Shown piece by piece: positions 27,251 to 38,526 of a DNA stretch of 64,000 nucleotides. The notes below the pieces were generated by a model. It was not told the origin of the DNA. It searched no databases and saw only the letters and a list, made by a program, of their open reading frames with translations. A program made the position numbers and the translations under genes. Position 1 is the stretch's first letter. Each line of letters opens with the position of its first letter. The DNA comes from Acestrorhynchus altus (lineage: Eukaryota > Chordata > Actinopteri > Characiformes > Acestrorhynchidae): assembly GCA_034509495.1 (NCBI GenBank), contig CM067503.1, forward strand, positions 17,554,779-17,618,778. The letters run 5' to 3'.

Positions 27251-27989
27251 TTAAAACTTGATATAAACTATATCGCCTCAGCCAATATCATGCTCTATTT
27301 AAGTCTGGGTATCAATATAAACATTGCTATATGACCCAGTGCTAATGGCAAGCAGAACACAGTTTGTGGTAAAGACTCCTTAATTTACCTAACTAACATT
27401 ACCAAATGGCATAAATTTCGCAGGTGTGGAAGTTCAGGATTAATAAAATAGAGGATTTAAGCATAAAGGTAACCTACTGCATTTAAAACAATACCTGAAC
27501 CTGAGTACAAGCCAAAAGATGAAATCTTAGGAAGGAAAGAGGCAAAGAGTTTGTATGGTTACTAAATTAGTAACTTACCCCTGCAGACAGGTTTTGTTTT
27601 CAGTCTGATCAAAGTTCCCTTAACTCTTACAACCTGAGATCCGCATTTTGTGGTTAGTTACATGCCGGTATTCTAAGCTTCATATCTCTGTTTTCAGCTG
27701 AATTAAATCCCAGTTTAAATGTGAAAGGAGCTTCCCAGAGGCAATTTACTGCTCTGTCCAAATTTACTTCTCAACCTGCATGCAGACTCTGACTGATCAG
27801 CAAGAGGGGGCAAGGCGAATGAGGTCACTGACCCAGATATTACAGAGAAAAATCAGAAGTCCTGAGAAGCGTTGATACAGATACATAAATATCAGCATAT
27901 GTTTTTCTGGACCATTTTGGAAGTATTCTGAAGAACATCATCTTATAAATATCCTCGCCATACATCATTACAAACAATTCATCAAACCT

Positions 27990-29055
27990 CTTCCATTTTA
28001 GTAGTAGTAGTAATATCAGCAGTAGTAATATCAGTCATAGTAATATCAGCAGTAGTAATATCAGTCATAGTAATATCAGCAGTAGTAATATCAGCAGTAG
28101 TAATATCAGTCATAGTAATATCAGCAGTAATAATATCAGTCATAGTAATATCAGCAGTAATAAGTCTTAGTAATATCGGCAGTAGTAATATTGGCAGTAG
28201 TGATATCAGCAGTAGTGATATCGGCAGTAGTGATACCGGCAGTAGTAATACCGGCAGTAGTGATACCGGCAGTAGTAATACCGGCAGTAGTAATATCAAT
28301 AGAAGTAATATCACTAGTAATAATATCAGTAGAAGTAATATCAGTAGAACTAATATCAGTAGAAATAATATCACTAGTAATAATATCACTAGTAGTAATA
28401 GGAGTAGTAGTAATAGCAGTAGTAGTAATATCAGTAGAAGTAATATCAGTAGAAGTAATATCACTAGTAATAATATCACTAGTAATAATATCACTAGTAA
28501 TAATATCACTAGTAGTAATAGGAGTAGTAGTAATAGCAGTAGTAATAATATCAGTAGTAGTAATATCAGTAGAAGTAATATCAGTAGTAGTAATATTAGT
28601 AGAAGTAATATCAGTAGAAGTAACATCAGCACTAATAATATCAGTCATAGTAATATCAGCACTAATAATATCAGTCATAGTAATATCAGCAGTAATAAGT
28701 CTTAGTAATATCAGTAGTAATAATAGCAGCAGTAGTAATATCGGCAGTAGTAATATCGGCAGTAGTAATATTGGCAGTAGTAATATCAGTAGAAGTAATA
28801 TCAGTAGAAGTAATATCACTACTAGTAATATCACTAGTAATAATATCAGCACTAATAATATCACTAGTAGTAATATCAGTAGTAATAATATCAGTAGAAG
28901 TAATATCAGCACTAATAATATCAGCACTAATAATATCAGTAGTAGTAATATCACTAGTAGTAATAGCAGTACTAATAATATCACTAGTAGTAATAATATC
29001 AGTAGTAATAATATCAGTAGTAATAATATCAGTAGTAATAATATCAGTAAGCTCC
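27990..29055. repeat. 12-bp-unit minisatellite (agtagtaatatc)n
   Basis: About 88 tandem copies of a 12-bp unit, with variants agaagt, agtcat, agcact and actagt. Longer blocks recur: the interruption aataagtcttagtaatatc occurs near 28154 and 28691. The unit length is a multiple of three and several frames lack stops, so long spurious open frames arise on both strands. It sits just downstream of the ptpn3 CpG island, within the predicted first intron. Confidence 0.95.
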
Positions 29056-29059
29056 GCTC

Positions 29060-29770
29060 CGGGCTTTGGACCTGACTGTCTGAGCAGCAGTGTGTTTGTC
29101 TCCGCCGCCCCGGAGCTGCTCGGACGGTTGAAACAGAACCCCGGACTGGACTTTGTCAGTCGGACCTGGACTCCACCTCCCGAAGTTTCTAAACAGCTGC
29201 CAAAGCACTATCATAAGTCCGGAACCCCGCCGCGGCCAGGCCGGGCACTAGTCCCCACTGCTGGGGCAGAAGAGGGAGTACAACCCAGTCAACCGTTTAC
29301 AGCCGCCACGCTCCGGCGGCCAGGCGGCGGAGAGCTGGAGCTCGGCAGGGAGGCGGACAGTCCCGCGGGACTCGGCACGGAGAGACAAGTTAGCTCGCTG
29401 GCTAGTTGGGTTAGCTCGTTACCTGCGCCTGAAGTCCGCTGCTCCTGTCGTTACTGCGCCGCTGAACGCCGACAGGTCTCCATGTTACAGCCTGCGCCTC
29501 GCAGGTGTCGCTACACTTCCGGGGAAATGTTTTCTTTATCTCTGGGCTCCTCCGGGCTCCTCTGGCTCCTCCGGGAGTCCGGCGGTTCAACTTGGGCGTC
29601 GCTCCGGGCCAGGCGCGCTCCCGCTCCGCTCGGCTCATTAGTGTCGAGCTGCTCGACGGCGCAGAGCGGGGAGTGTCCGCGGGGACGCGCACAGGTGCGT
29701 GTGCAGGCAGGGCGCTGCCTCCGTTGAGTCAATAAAGACACGCCCCCGCCTGCCTCGAGATAACGCGGGC
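29060..29770 (-). promoter_or_regulatory. ptpn3: CpG island, probable ptpn3 promoter
   Basis: An abrupt change to GC- and CpG-rich DNA directly beside the minisatellite. It is the only such island upstream of the minus-strand phosphatase. The TSS cannot be fixed, and no TATA box is evident. Open reading on both strands here is a by-product of base composition. Confidence 0.6.
29423..29740 (-). other. ptpn3: Candidate noncoding first exon of ptpn3
   Basis: On the minus strand a good donor (GCGCAG|GTAACG) ends at 29423 inside the CpG island. The first coding exon at 17236 begins with an acceptor before the ATG, so an upstream untranslated exon must exist. This is the best placed candidate. The 5' end is a guess. 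Confidence 0.4.
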
Positions 29771-29935
29771 AGCAACAACATGACCTCCGCGTGTTGAAAT
29801 ACCAGCAGCACAGTTGTTTAGCCCATCTTCACATTTATCTGATGTTTAAGTGAGAGATTTTCCTCCCCTCCATACGAAACGACATTGGGTATTAGAAACG
29901 CGCTATACAGATCCGTTATTATTATTGTTTTATTG

Positions 29936-29937
<2 letters not shown>

Positions 29938-29986
<49 letters not shown>
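29938..29986. repeat. (TTA)n microsatellite
   Basis: About 16 TTA units just upstream of the ptpn3 island. Confidence 0.95.
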
Positions 29987-30574
29987 GCTGTTGTTTTGTT
30001 GTTTATTATTATTGTTGCTTTTCTATTGTTCATTATTATTACTGTTTGTTATTATTGACGTTTTGTGTATTGTTGTTGCTGCTCTTTTATTGTTTTTTTT
30101 ATCGTTGTTAATAAAAAATAAGTAATCAGCACGAAGCTTAATCGTACAGTTATTTATTATGTACATATAGTTTCATATTGGAAGGCACTTGGTTATTGAT
30201 ATATGTTTTAAATGTTAAACAGGTTCATATTTTTATTCATATTATTATTGTACTTTCATTACGTGTAAAACACGGCTTATTAGCGCCTCTACAGTTCAGA
30301 GGTGGGACTGCAGCACCACTGATACTAAATCAAGTTGAACTTTCAGGTCTCCAGGCTAATTTTGCAGGATACTTTCTTAGTCTTTATTCGCCAAAACATT
30401 AAAAAAGGAAGTATAGCAGACAGTCACAAATGCTAGATTTTCAGGTCTTCATTTGAGATGCAAAAATTAGGAGAAGAGAAATATTTGTATGAATTTGACT
30501 GTTTTGATTAAAGATTTACTAACAGGTTTCTGTTATAGTGTTATTGTTGGAAATTCAAGAATTATTATTAAGTT

Positions 30575-30690
30575 CTTAACTTCTTCTTCTTCTTCTGCTC
30601 CCTTTAGGGGTCACCACAGCGGATCATCTGTCTCATCTGCATTATAGTTTTGGCAGACGTTTTATGCTGGATGCCCTTTCCAACCCTCAC
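30575..30690. repeat. Common teleost retroelement fragment
   Basis: Contains ctccctttaggggtcaccac, agcggatcatctg and tggatgccctttccaaccct, a combination dispersed in many fish genomes. Confidence 0.6.
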
Positions 30691-32984
30691 CATTTATTAT
30701 ATACAAGTTATTTGTAATAATTAGAATGACAAGGATATATAATATAGTAGTCCAAATAAAATAAAAACAACTTAAGTGTCCTTTATTATTTTTCAGGAAT
30801 TTTATTCTGAACTTTGAACACTGTTTGAGCAAAGAAAGCCAACCCAAGAAAGCTTTAACCCTATACCTGGGAAAGTGATGTTATCAGTGGATCAATGAGA
30901 GTCTGCATGCAGATTGAGCATGTTCATGTGAACAGAGCAGTAAACATACACTGGAAGGCATTTAAACTGGGATTTAATTCAGTTGGAAAAGAGTGAATTT
31001 GAGATGTGTTTTTTTTAGCTGAAATGTCTGAGAATAATTTGTCACACAAGCATGTCTCTTCACCATTAGATAGGGCAAGCCTTGATTATGATTTGATATT
31101 TGTATCATGACTCTGATTCAGAGTTATGAAGCCTAGAAAACATGTAGCAAAGTGTAGATCTCAGGTTCCAAAACTTAAAACTCTGTTTTTAGGTTTCTTG
31201 TTGGTTATTTGACATGAATTGGAAGCTGCTGGGATACCAGTGCCACTTTCTAAAGTTAGTCATAGACTGGGGGGCTGCTATTCAAGAACAAACCCTTTTC
31301 TCTTGAAGTTTTATGGTCAGGTGAGATGATTGTATTGATTTGTCATTTACAATAAAGGGGAGGCATTTAACTGCAAGAGCACTACCAGCTACAGGGTTTT
31401 TTTTGCTGCTTGTGGAACTGGTATATTAGTAGATGAAATAATGATGAAAGAGGTCTACCTCAGCAATCTTCAACATACATCTTACTTAAAATTGTTTGAA
31501 ATTTGGATACAGTTGGGTGTTCCAAAAGGACAGTGACCCCAAACACACGTCAAGGATTGTGGTGGAATGGATAGCAAGCTTTTGGAATGGCCTTCTCAAA
31601 GACTGTTTAAAAGATTGGTCTGTGCTAGGAAATCAACAAATTTAATTAAAATCATCCAACATGTTTTGTGGCAGAAGCTTTTGATGGCTACCAAAGGCCC
31701 TTTTGCTGATTCCATACCCCCATATGTAGGCCACTGAGGTCAAAGAGGCTGTGTAATGGGCGAGCTCATAGAATGAATAAGGAAATAAAGGGTGGGGCCA
31801 AATGACCACACTTGTAGTTATGTCATTTTGATTGGTTCAAAAGTACTCCAGTGAAAATGCATAATGTAACTTGATAGATATGAATGGGAGGGGTAAGTAT
31901 GTGTGAGTGAGTATGAGCAGGTATCGTCTTTCTGATTTAGACACAAATCTGTGCTGACTGTACTTTAACCTCCAGTTAAATATAGACCCTTGTATCTCTC
32001 TCTCTCCAGCTAACAGTGTCTTGTGGGATGAGCTTCTGTCTCTAACTTTACATCTAGGTGGACCAATCAGGTTGAAGTGTCTAATGTAATGGACAGTGTG
32101 TGGATACTGTTTAAAAACTCCAGCAGCATTGCTGTGTCACTGCAATGCTGAGAACGACCTACCGCTCAAATAATATTTGCTCTGTGATGGTCATGTGGGG
32201 TCCTGGCCATTAAAAAAACAGGGATATGCAGGCTAACAAAGTATGCAGTGTGCTTCTATATGCTCTTGTATGGTAAGTGAAGCTGATAAGGTGGACAGTG
32301 GGGGTTGAAAAAAGTAGGTGGCAATAATTTTATAATTTTGGTAATCATTTTTGGTAATCTGTGAATTGTCCTGCTGGAATATCTCATCATTGTTGTAAAT
32401 GAAGCCCATGGAGTACTGCAAATAGTCACCGAGCTATGAAACATAGTAGGCAAGAACATGTTTTGGTGGACCACTGGACCCAACCGATTTCATGAGAATA
32501 CACCTTAAGCTAGTAAGAACCACCACCTGCCTTTGCAGTGCCTTATTGACAACTAGGGTCCATGTCTTTAGGGGTCTGTGCCAAACACAAACCCAAATAT
32601 CAGCCATTGGTACCAAGGCCCGTCGGACCACATCTCATGTTGCCAGTCCTGGGTTCTAAAGTTGCATTGTCTAGGGTTCAGTTAGCAATGTTATGAGCCC
32701 AAGTAAGATGCTGTGTTCAGTGCTGTGGTATTAACAGAGGCATGCTGGGTGTTCTGCTCCTAGCTTCAATGGAAGCTAAAAAAACCATGTGTGTGTGGCC
32801 TCCTGCATGGAATATGGATTGATTTCTTTTGCCTGTTCCCATGGACAGTTCTAGCCAAATTACGTCAGTCACAATCATTAAGCATCCATGGCCACCCACT
32901 GCACTGTCCAATGTGGATGGTAATGACTCCTATGATGTTTTCCTGGTGCACGTTGTGATTTGAGGAATGTTAAATGCCAACACA

Positions 32985-33302
32985 ACTTTGGAAATGGAAT
33001 GTTCCACCCATCTGGCACCCACTCTCATGCCTCGCTCAAACTCTGACAGTTCACATTTCTTTCCCATGTTGATTAAAGGAGGCATGTGAACAAGAGTTTT
33101 TTTGCCTTAAACAATTTAGCTAAATTGTACCTCATGTACTACTGGTATATTTGGTTCTGCAGTGTTCCAAGGCTGCATATGTTTCACTTTGTTCTATCTC
33201 TGTTTGTATTTTTGTGTGTGTTTGTATGTTTATTTACAGATAAACTTTTAGCTGTTCAGCATGTTCTCTACGGAAACTATGTCCCCATGTGTGTAACAGA
33301 AG

Positions 33303-33370
<68 letters not shown>

Positions 33371-33873
33371 GAGGACTGTGTTGAAAGGTAAGCATGTTTG
33401 TTATGTAACTTCTAAAGTCAGTAGGAAGGTTAATGTACAAATGCACCAGAGAGCTTAGTCTTGCAGTGTATAAGAAGGTATACCAGTTTCACGCATTATC
33501 ACTGTTCTATAATAAAACTGTTATTACACTGGTTTGGATTTTAGTAAAGTCCTGTCACTCACTGGTGTCCTTTAAACTGACTGTCCCAACTGCTGTGAAA
33601 ACAGTCACTGCTGTTTTAGGCTCAAACCAAGGTAGTAACATTAACATTAATTAAAACTATAATAAAGTAACAAAAGTCCTGGTATAGCAGTACATAAATT
33701 GATTATGAAGTTGTGTTAGCCCCAGGGCACGACTTACTAATGCCCACCTGTACATTCTGAGGTGCTATCTTGTGAGGGAAGTTAAACACTGCTTATGGTA
33801 AGGCATCGTGAATAATAGGTGTTTAAGCGAGGCATCATAGTGGTGCCAGATGGATGGGACATTCCATTTCTGA
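32985..33873. repeat. Inverted pair of a dispersed repeat
   Basis: 32988-33040 (tggaaatggaatgttccacc, catctggcacccact, atgcctcgctcaaac) recurs in reverse complement at 33819-33872 with about 80 percent identity by eye. A (TG)n tract lies between. These could be long terminal inverted repeats of one element or two opposed copies. Confidence 0.55.
33305..33368. repeat. (TG)n microsatellite
   Basis: About 32 TG units, between the two arms of the 32985/33818 inverted pair. Confidence 0.97.
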
Positions 33874-36800
33874 ATCTACAGTATCATATGTGTACTGAGA
33901 TTATATCATAGACGCCATTACTCTCCACAGTGGGCAGCGCATTGGTTGCCCACAGGTGCTTAGTGTTTGTGAAAGACACCTTCTGGTTAGAATTGCCTGC
34001 ACAAAAGTGTCTCTAGCAGAAATCACATCCACATTCAATGCAGATGACTTCTCATGCATAACCCCCAGGTCAGTGCAGCATTCTTTAAGTTCCATGGGAC
34101 ACGAGAACAGACCCCTTAGCAGAGTGCCTGTGTTAACACCCTGACACTGGACACAGTGCCTTATTTGGGCTCCTGAAGTTGTTTACTGGAACCTAGAAGA
34201 CTGGAAATGTAAGGCGTGGTCTGATGTGTCACACTACTAGATGTTCAGGACTGATGTTCAGCACAGACACCATGAAACCATGGGCCCTAAGTCTTTAAAA
34301 GGCACTGTTAAGCAAGCTGGAGGTAGTTCCATACTGGTGTATTCTAATGGAATGGGTTGGGTCTAATGGTCTGCCTATCCATTTCACTGACCAGTGCACA
34401 CCAGTTTCACTGCTTGATGACCAAGTGCATTGCATTGTGTGTGAGATGTGTGAAGAACCTTTCAAAGGTTTAAATATTACAGCATACAATTAAGGTTCTG
34501 CCAATGAAATGGTTCTTCCTAGAATCTTTACATTACGTGGAGTTTCTTTTCTTTTAACAGGTCAAAGCTTTTTTTTTCTTTTTTTTTTTTCCTTCACAAG
34601 CATATATTTAATGTACAATGAAGATGTACAATGAAGAACCCCCCATGTATTTATAGAACCAAAATGATGATTATATGGTGTGAAATAAGAACCTTTATTT
34701 TTTTAAATTAACCATGATTGAAATTCATATAAATGTTTGTGAATATGTGAGGATAATCCAATCCATCAAATTACAAACATACTAACAAGTGTCAAACTAA
34801 CTAAATTTGGAAACTGTTTGTATGGTAAAAAGAGACCAAAACAAAGAATTCTGGCTGTAAAAAAGGAAAGTATGCTGACATATGTGATGCTGCAGGGCTT
34901 CAGAAATCAAGCTTTAAGAAACAAGCCTTAAAAATGTTCCATTCCCTTTACTTGTAACTTGTAAGGTGAGGCTTTCAAAAATTAACAAGCATTTTTTCTG
35001 TAGATAAGTTCAAGTAGAACCTATTAGTTGTGTCCATTTCTATAACAATGCAGTTTTTGAATGGTTTTGGTGCTGGGTTTATCATGATGCCATTGGAACT
35101 GGTACAAAGTGGATGGCATAATGAATAATGAAGAAGGAGGAACACCTCAGAAATGTTCAGCATAACCTCAACCATAAGTTAGACGGTTGAAACTTGAACA
35201 CTGTGTGTTCCAATAGGACAAAGACCAAAAATACCCATGAGGTAAAACAGGCTTACATTAATCTTTTGGGATAGCCTTCCCAAATTTCACCCTCAACCCC
35301 ATCAAAATATGTGGACTATACTTAAAAGGTGGATCTGAGCTAGAAAACCAACAAGTTTAAACTGAATATTTTACTAATTCTACCAAAAAGAGGGGTCAAA
35401 TATCCAGTTCAGTTTTGGATTCTTGTTGATGGCTGTGCAAAGAATCTGGTGAAGGTACAGCTAGGAACTTCCAAGTAGGTGTGACTCTGCATGAATTTGT
35501 GCCTTGTTGATGTTCACCCCCCCTCCCATCTCAAAATATATAAATAAGCCTTGTTTACCAAACGTTTGTTGTTTTTCTATTAAAGATGAATCTTGTACAC
35601 TCATTTCCCCCCAATTTTCCTACTGCTGGTCACTTTATATGCCCTTTTTCAAATATTCTAAAATAAGGGTAAATGCAGTTGCATTTGTCACCAACAGTAA
35701 GTGCTGCACTAGTATATATTCTTGTAAATGATATATTAGTGCATCTAAAAAAATATAATATTTGGATGTGATTGTGTGGATGTAAGCAGTGTGTAAGTAC
35801 AGCTGATTTATGATTTCTAAGACCATTGGGCTGGGTTGGTTTCCACTCGTTGTGGTGCCAAACTATGTCCCACCTGACATTGAAGAGCTGTCCGTTATCA
35901 CCTTCTTGCTTGAGGGATTCAACGTTGGAGGCACAGCATATAATATGATCATGTCCTGGGTACTTTCCGTGGTACCAGGTGTAGACATCTCAGAGTAGTC
36001 TTATACAGGCCTCAGGGAGAGGAGGCTCAACTAGTCATTCTTGGCAAATGTCATGAAACTGAGAAGCTAAAAGCTTGCCACAGTCTTGAGCAATACAGCC
36101 CACTGCCTCAGTGTGAACAGCAAATTAGATGGGTAGCTCAAAGTACACCCCTACCTCAGCTGTAATAGGTCTAGGATATCATCTGTGTGTTCACACTTCA
36201 CAGTCAGGCAGTGCAGATTAAATTAAATGCCTCCTTGGGGGCCCTCCAGGCAATAATAATCCAAATTAATGAACGCTGTCTGCTATGACTGAAAAGAAAA
36301 AGTCAAAGGCATCAGTGAGGTTCTTCACATAATCCTTACAATCTGTTGTAGCTTCTGAGGTCCCCAGATCCTGGTGGAAGAACACAGCAACAGAGACAGA
36401 CACCTGCATCAGAAATTCCTTAAAATGTGGGCATGGAGAAAGAATCACTTTCAGGGAAAATTTCTCATGAAACTGAGATTTTGCTTTGAGAGGTCCTTCT
36501 ATACAGGGTGACAGCAGAAGAACCCAAATACAGTAACTTATTCAATCTTGCTTGATGACAAATCAGCCACCATTCAATGGTATGAAGTGAGTGAGTACTA
36601 AGCCTGTTTATAGATGTAGATGTAGTAGTTGGCACTGATGCATTTCTGGGCTCATAACTTGTGGCAGTTACGCGCCACAAGCTCTGTGTTACACAAGACC
36701 AAGGAGAGACAGGATTGATGAAGTCAAAGCCACTATTGGCAGCTCCAAAGAAAAAGTGTTTGGGAAATAAACAATACAGATCTTTGCATTAGAACATGAT

Positions 36801-37263
36801 CTGACCCTGACGTAGGGGTGCAAATCGCCTTAGTCAACTAAGATCAACAACCATATTAGTTGTGAGCTACTACTTGATGATGCTGTGACTTCAAAAGCAT
36901 AAGTCACTAATACAAATGTAGCAGTTACACAATACTCTCAAACATAAATACCTTCAAACAGTGGGAATTTCACACTGGAGGAAATGCAATTCAAAATTTG
37001 ATTGTGTGTAGAATCGATACATTAAAAGCAATCAGTTTCTCTGGAAAACCACACTCTTAGATTCACTTTCAAAATAACTTTATAAAAATTGTGAAATTGT
37101 TCCAATTTGAAAAGTGTTGGTAATGATTAGATAAATAACTCCTGATCTCCACAAAATGAATACATTATCAGAACATGAGTAAATAAAATGTTACTCTACA
37201 TTGTTTTTTTAGTAGAGGGAAGGGGGGGAGGGGGATTCTGTATGTGAAATATGTACAGCAAAT

Positions 37264-37461
37264 TAGGCTACTTAGAAATTTAGCTTAGACTTGTACATCT
37301 TCATGAGGGAAAGTCAGTTTCAGATTTCTAGTTTACAAATGGCAAAATTCAAATTCGTTCAAATTTTAGTTCAGATTATCATATATATGATTCAGATCTG
37401 AAATCTGAAACTGACTTTCCCTCATGAAGATGTAGTCTAAGCTAAATTTCTAAGTAGCCTA
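37264..37461. repeat. Nearly perfect inverted repeat upstream of sgk2
   Basis: Arms 37264-37328 and 37400-37461 are reverse complements apart from three extra bases (tgt) in the left arm. The spacer is about 71 bases. It could form a cruciform or hairpin. A (CA)n tract follows directly. Confidence 0.9.
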
Positions 37462-37468
37462 TATATAT

Positions 37469-37471
<3 letters not shown>

Positions 37472-37518
<47 letters not shown>
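37472..37518. repeat. (CA)n microsatellite
   Basis: About 23 CA units, ten bases after the right arm of the inverted repeat 37264-37461. Confidence 0.95.
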
Positions 37519-37520
<2 letters not shown>

Positions 37521-37933
37521 TACTGTGAATTTATCCCAAAATACTACAGTGACTTGTATTATTCTATTATTGCTATATTATGGTGAAGGTCACTGTCACA
37601 AAACCATTTTAATGTTACAGACAGAATTTGCTTTAATACTTAGGCACTCTTCAATTTTCACTTTCCAGTGATTCTGGATGCCGTCTGGTGCTATTCCCAC
37701 TGCAGCTGTACAGTCTGTATATGTATTATTTGTGTCTGTCATCAGTGTGCCTTTGTACACCTGCTTCTCTCCTGTGTCCAGCATGTTGTGTAAAGTTCTC
37801 AGGGTTCTTGTTCTGTAGGTCTCGTATATTATTACTATATCCAGAGCCTCATCAGAAGCTGAAAAACATACGTGATTAAACCTTTAACCATAAAATGGAT
37901 GCATTTCATTCTCTTTGTTCTCGCCTTCTTCAG

Positions 37934-38014
37934 AAGACCCCCTTCCTGAGTGCCATGGGTGCTGAGTTCTGCCACTCCTGGGGCCACAGCTATGAGGTCT
38001 ATGGAGAAGCTGAG
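37934..38014 (+). other. Exon-like segment upstream of sgk2
   Basis: Behind a strong acceptor (ctcgccttcttcag) an open stretch reads KTPFLSAMGAEFCHSWGHSY and ends at a possible GTAGTC donor. Its frame does not join correctly to sgk2 exon 2. It may be an alternative untranslated first exon, a relic of another gene, or chance. Confidence 0.2.
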
Positions 38015-38204
38015 GTAGTCATTTATGCACGTCGCTAGGCAACGGGCGTGATGTCACGGGTGCGCTGAAGGACCACGTGCACCGCAGAAAATAGCCGATC
38101 ACAGCTGACCTCCTGAAGAAGCGCAGCCCAACCAGAAGTGACCGGCGCAGCGCGAGCCCGCGGACGAGCCTCTCACTGCTTCAGAGCGTGGGCTGCGGTG
38201 AAAC
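38015..38204 (+). promoter_or_regulatory. sgk2: sgk2 proximal promoter and 5'UTR with X-box/CRE-like pair
   Basis: A short CpG-rich stretch before the start codon. At 38031-38043 GTCGCTAGGCAAC fits the RFX X-box pattern RYYNYY-N-RRNRAC. At 38049-38056 TGATGTCA resembles a CRE/ATF half-palindrome. Functional use is inferred from motif and position only. Confidence 0.45.
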
Positions 38205-38489
38205 ATGGTGAAGAAGAGCAGAGGTCCTGTCACTTACGCGAAAATGAAGGGGATCCTGTCCTACTTTGCTGGTAAGTTCAATCGATGAGCTTTTCACTCA
38301 GTTTTGCTGGTTCAGAATAATAAAACACACTCTAAAGCTGTTTTCTCATGTTTAATCTACAGCTTTAATCAAAGAGAAGAAGTTTGGATCAACAGATCTG
38401 CTACAAAAGCTTGGGACCAGCCATCCAATCTATGACCAGTGAGTTTCAGTTGGAGTTGGAAAATCCAGGTCCAGAAAGTAATGATTTTT

Positions 38490-38526
<37 letters not shown>

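Larger units (their letters stand above)
29771..37933. other. Intergenic region between ptpn3 and sgk2 promoters
   Basis: About 8.2 kb with no supported gene. It holds (TTA)n at 29938-29986, a common teleost retroelement piece near 30575-30690, Tc1-like remnants (about 31380-31760 and 35060-35480), an inverted repeat family (32985/33818) and the aagaacc-type MITE at 34450-34700. Segment 35800-36800 is less repetitive but has no recognisable protein. Confidence 0.5.

Noticed and set aside
27990..29055. CRISPR-like array
   Set aside because: Direct tandem units without spacers in a vertebrate genome; it is a minisatellite.
27982..29727. Long open frames on both strands (216-318 codons) across the minisatellite and CpG island
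   Set aside because: They arise because the 12-bp unit is a multiple of three and lacks stops in several frames, then run into GC-rich DNA. Low-complexity peptides, no domain, no splice logic.
35800..36700. Possible unprocessed gene remnant
   Set aside because: Complex, non-repetitive sequence, but all frames are interrupted and no protein family is recognisable.
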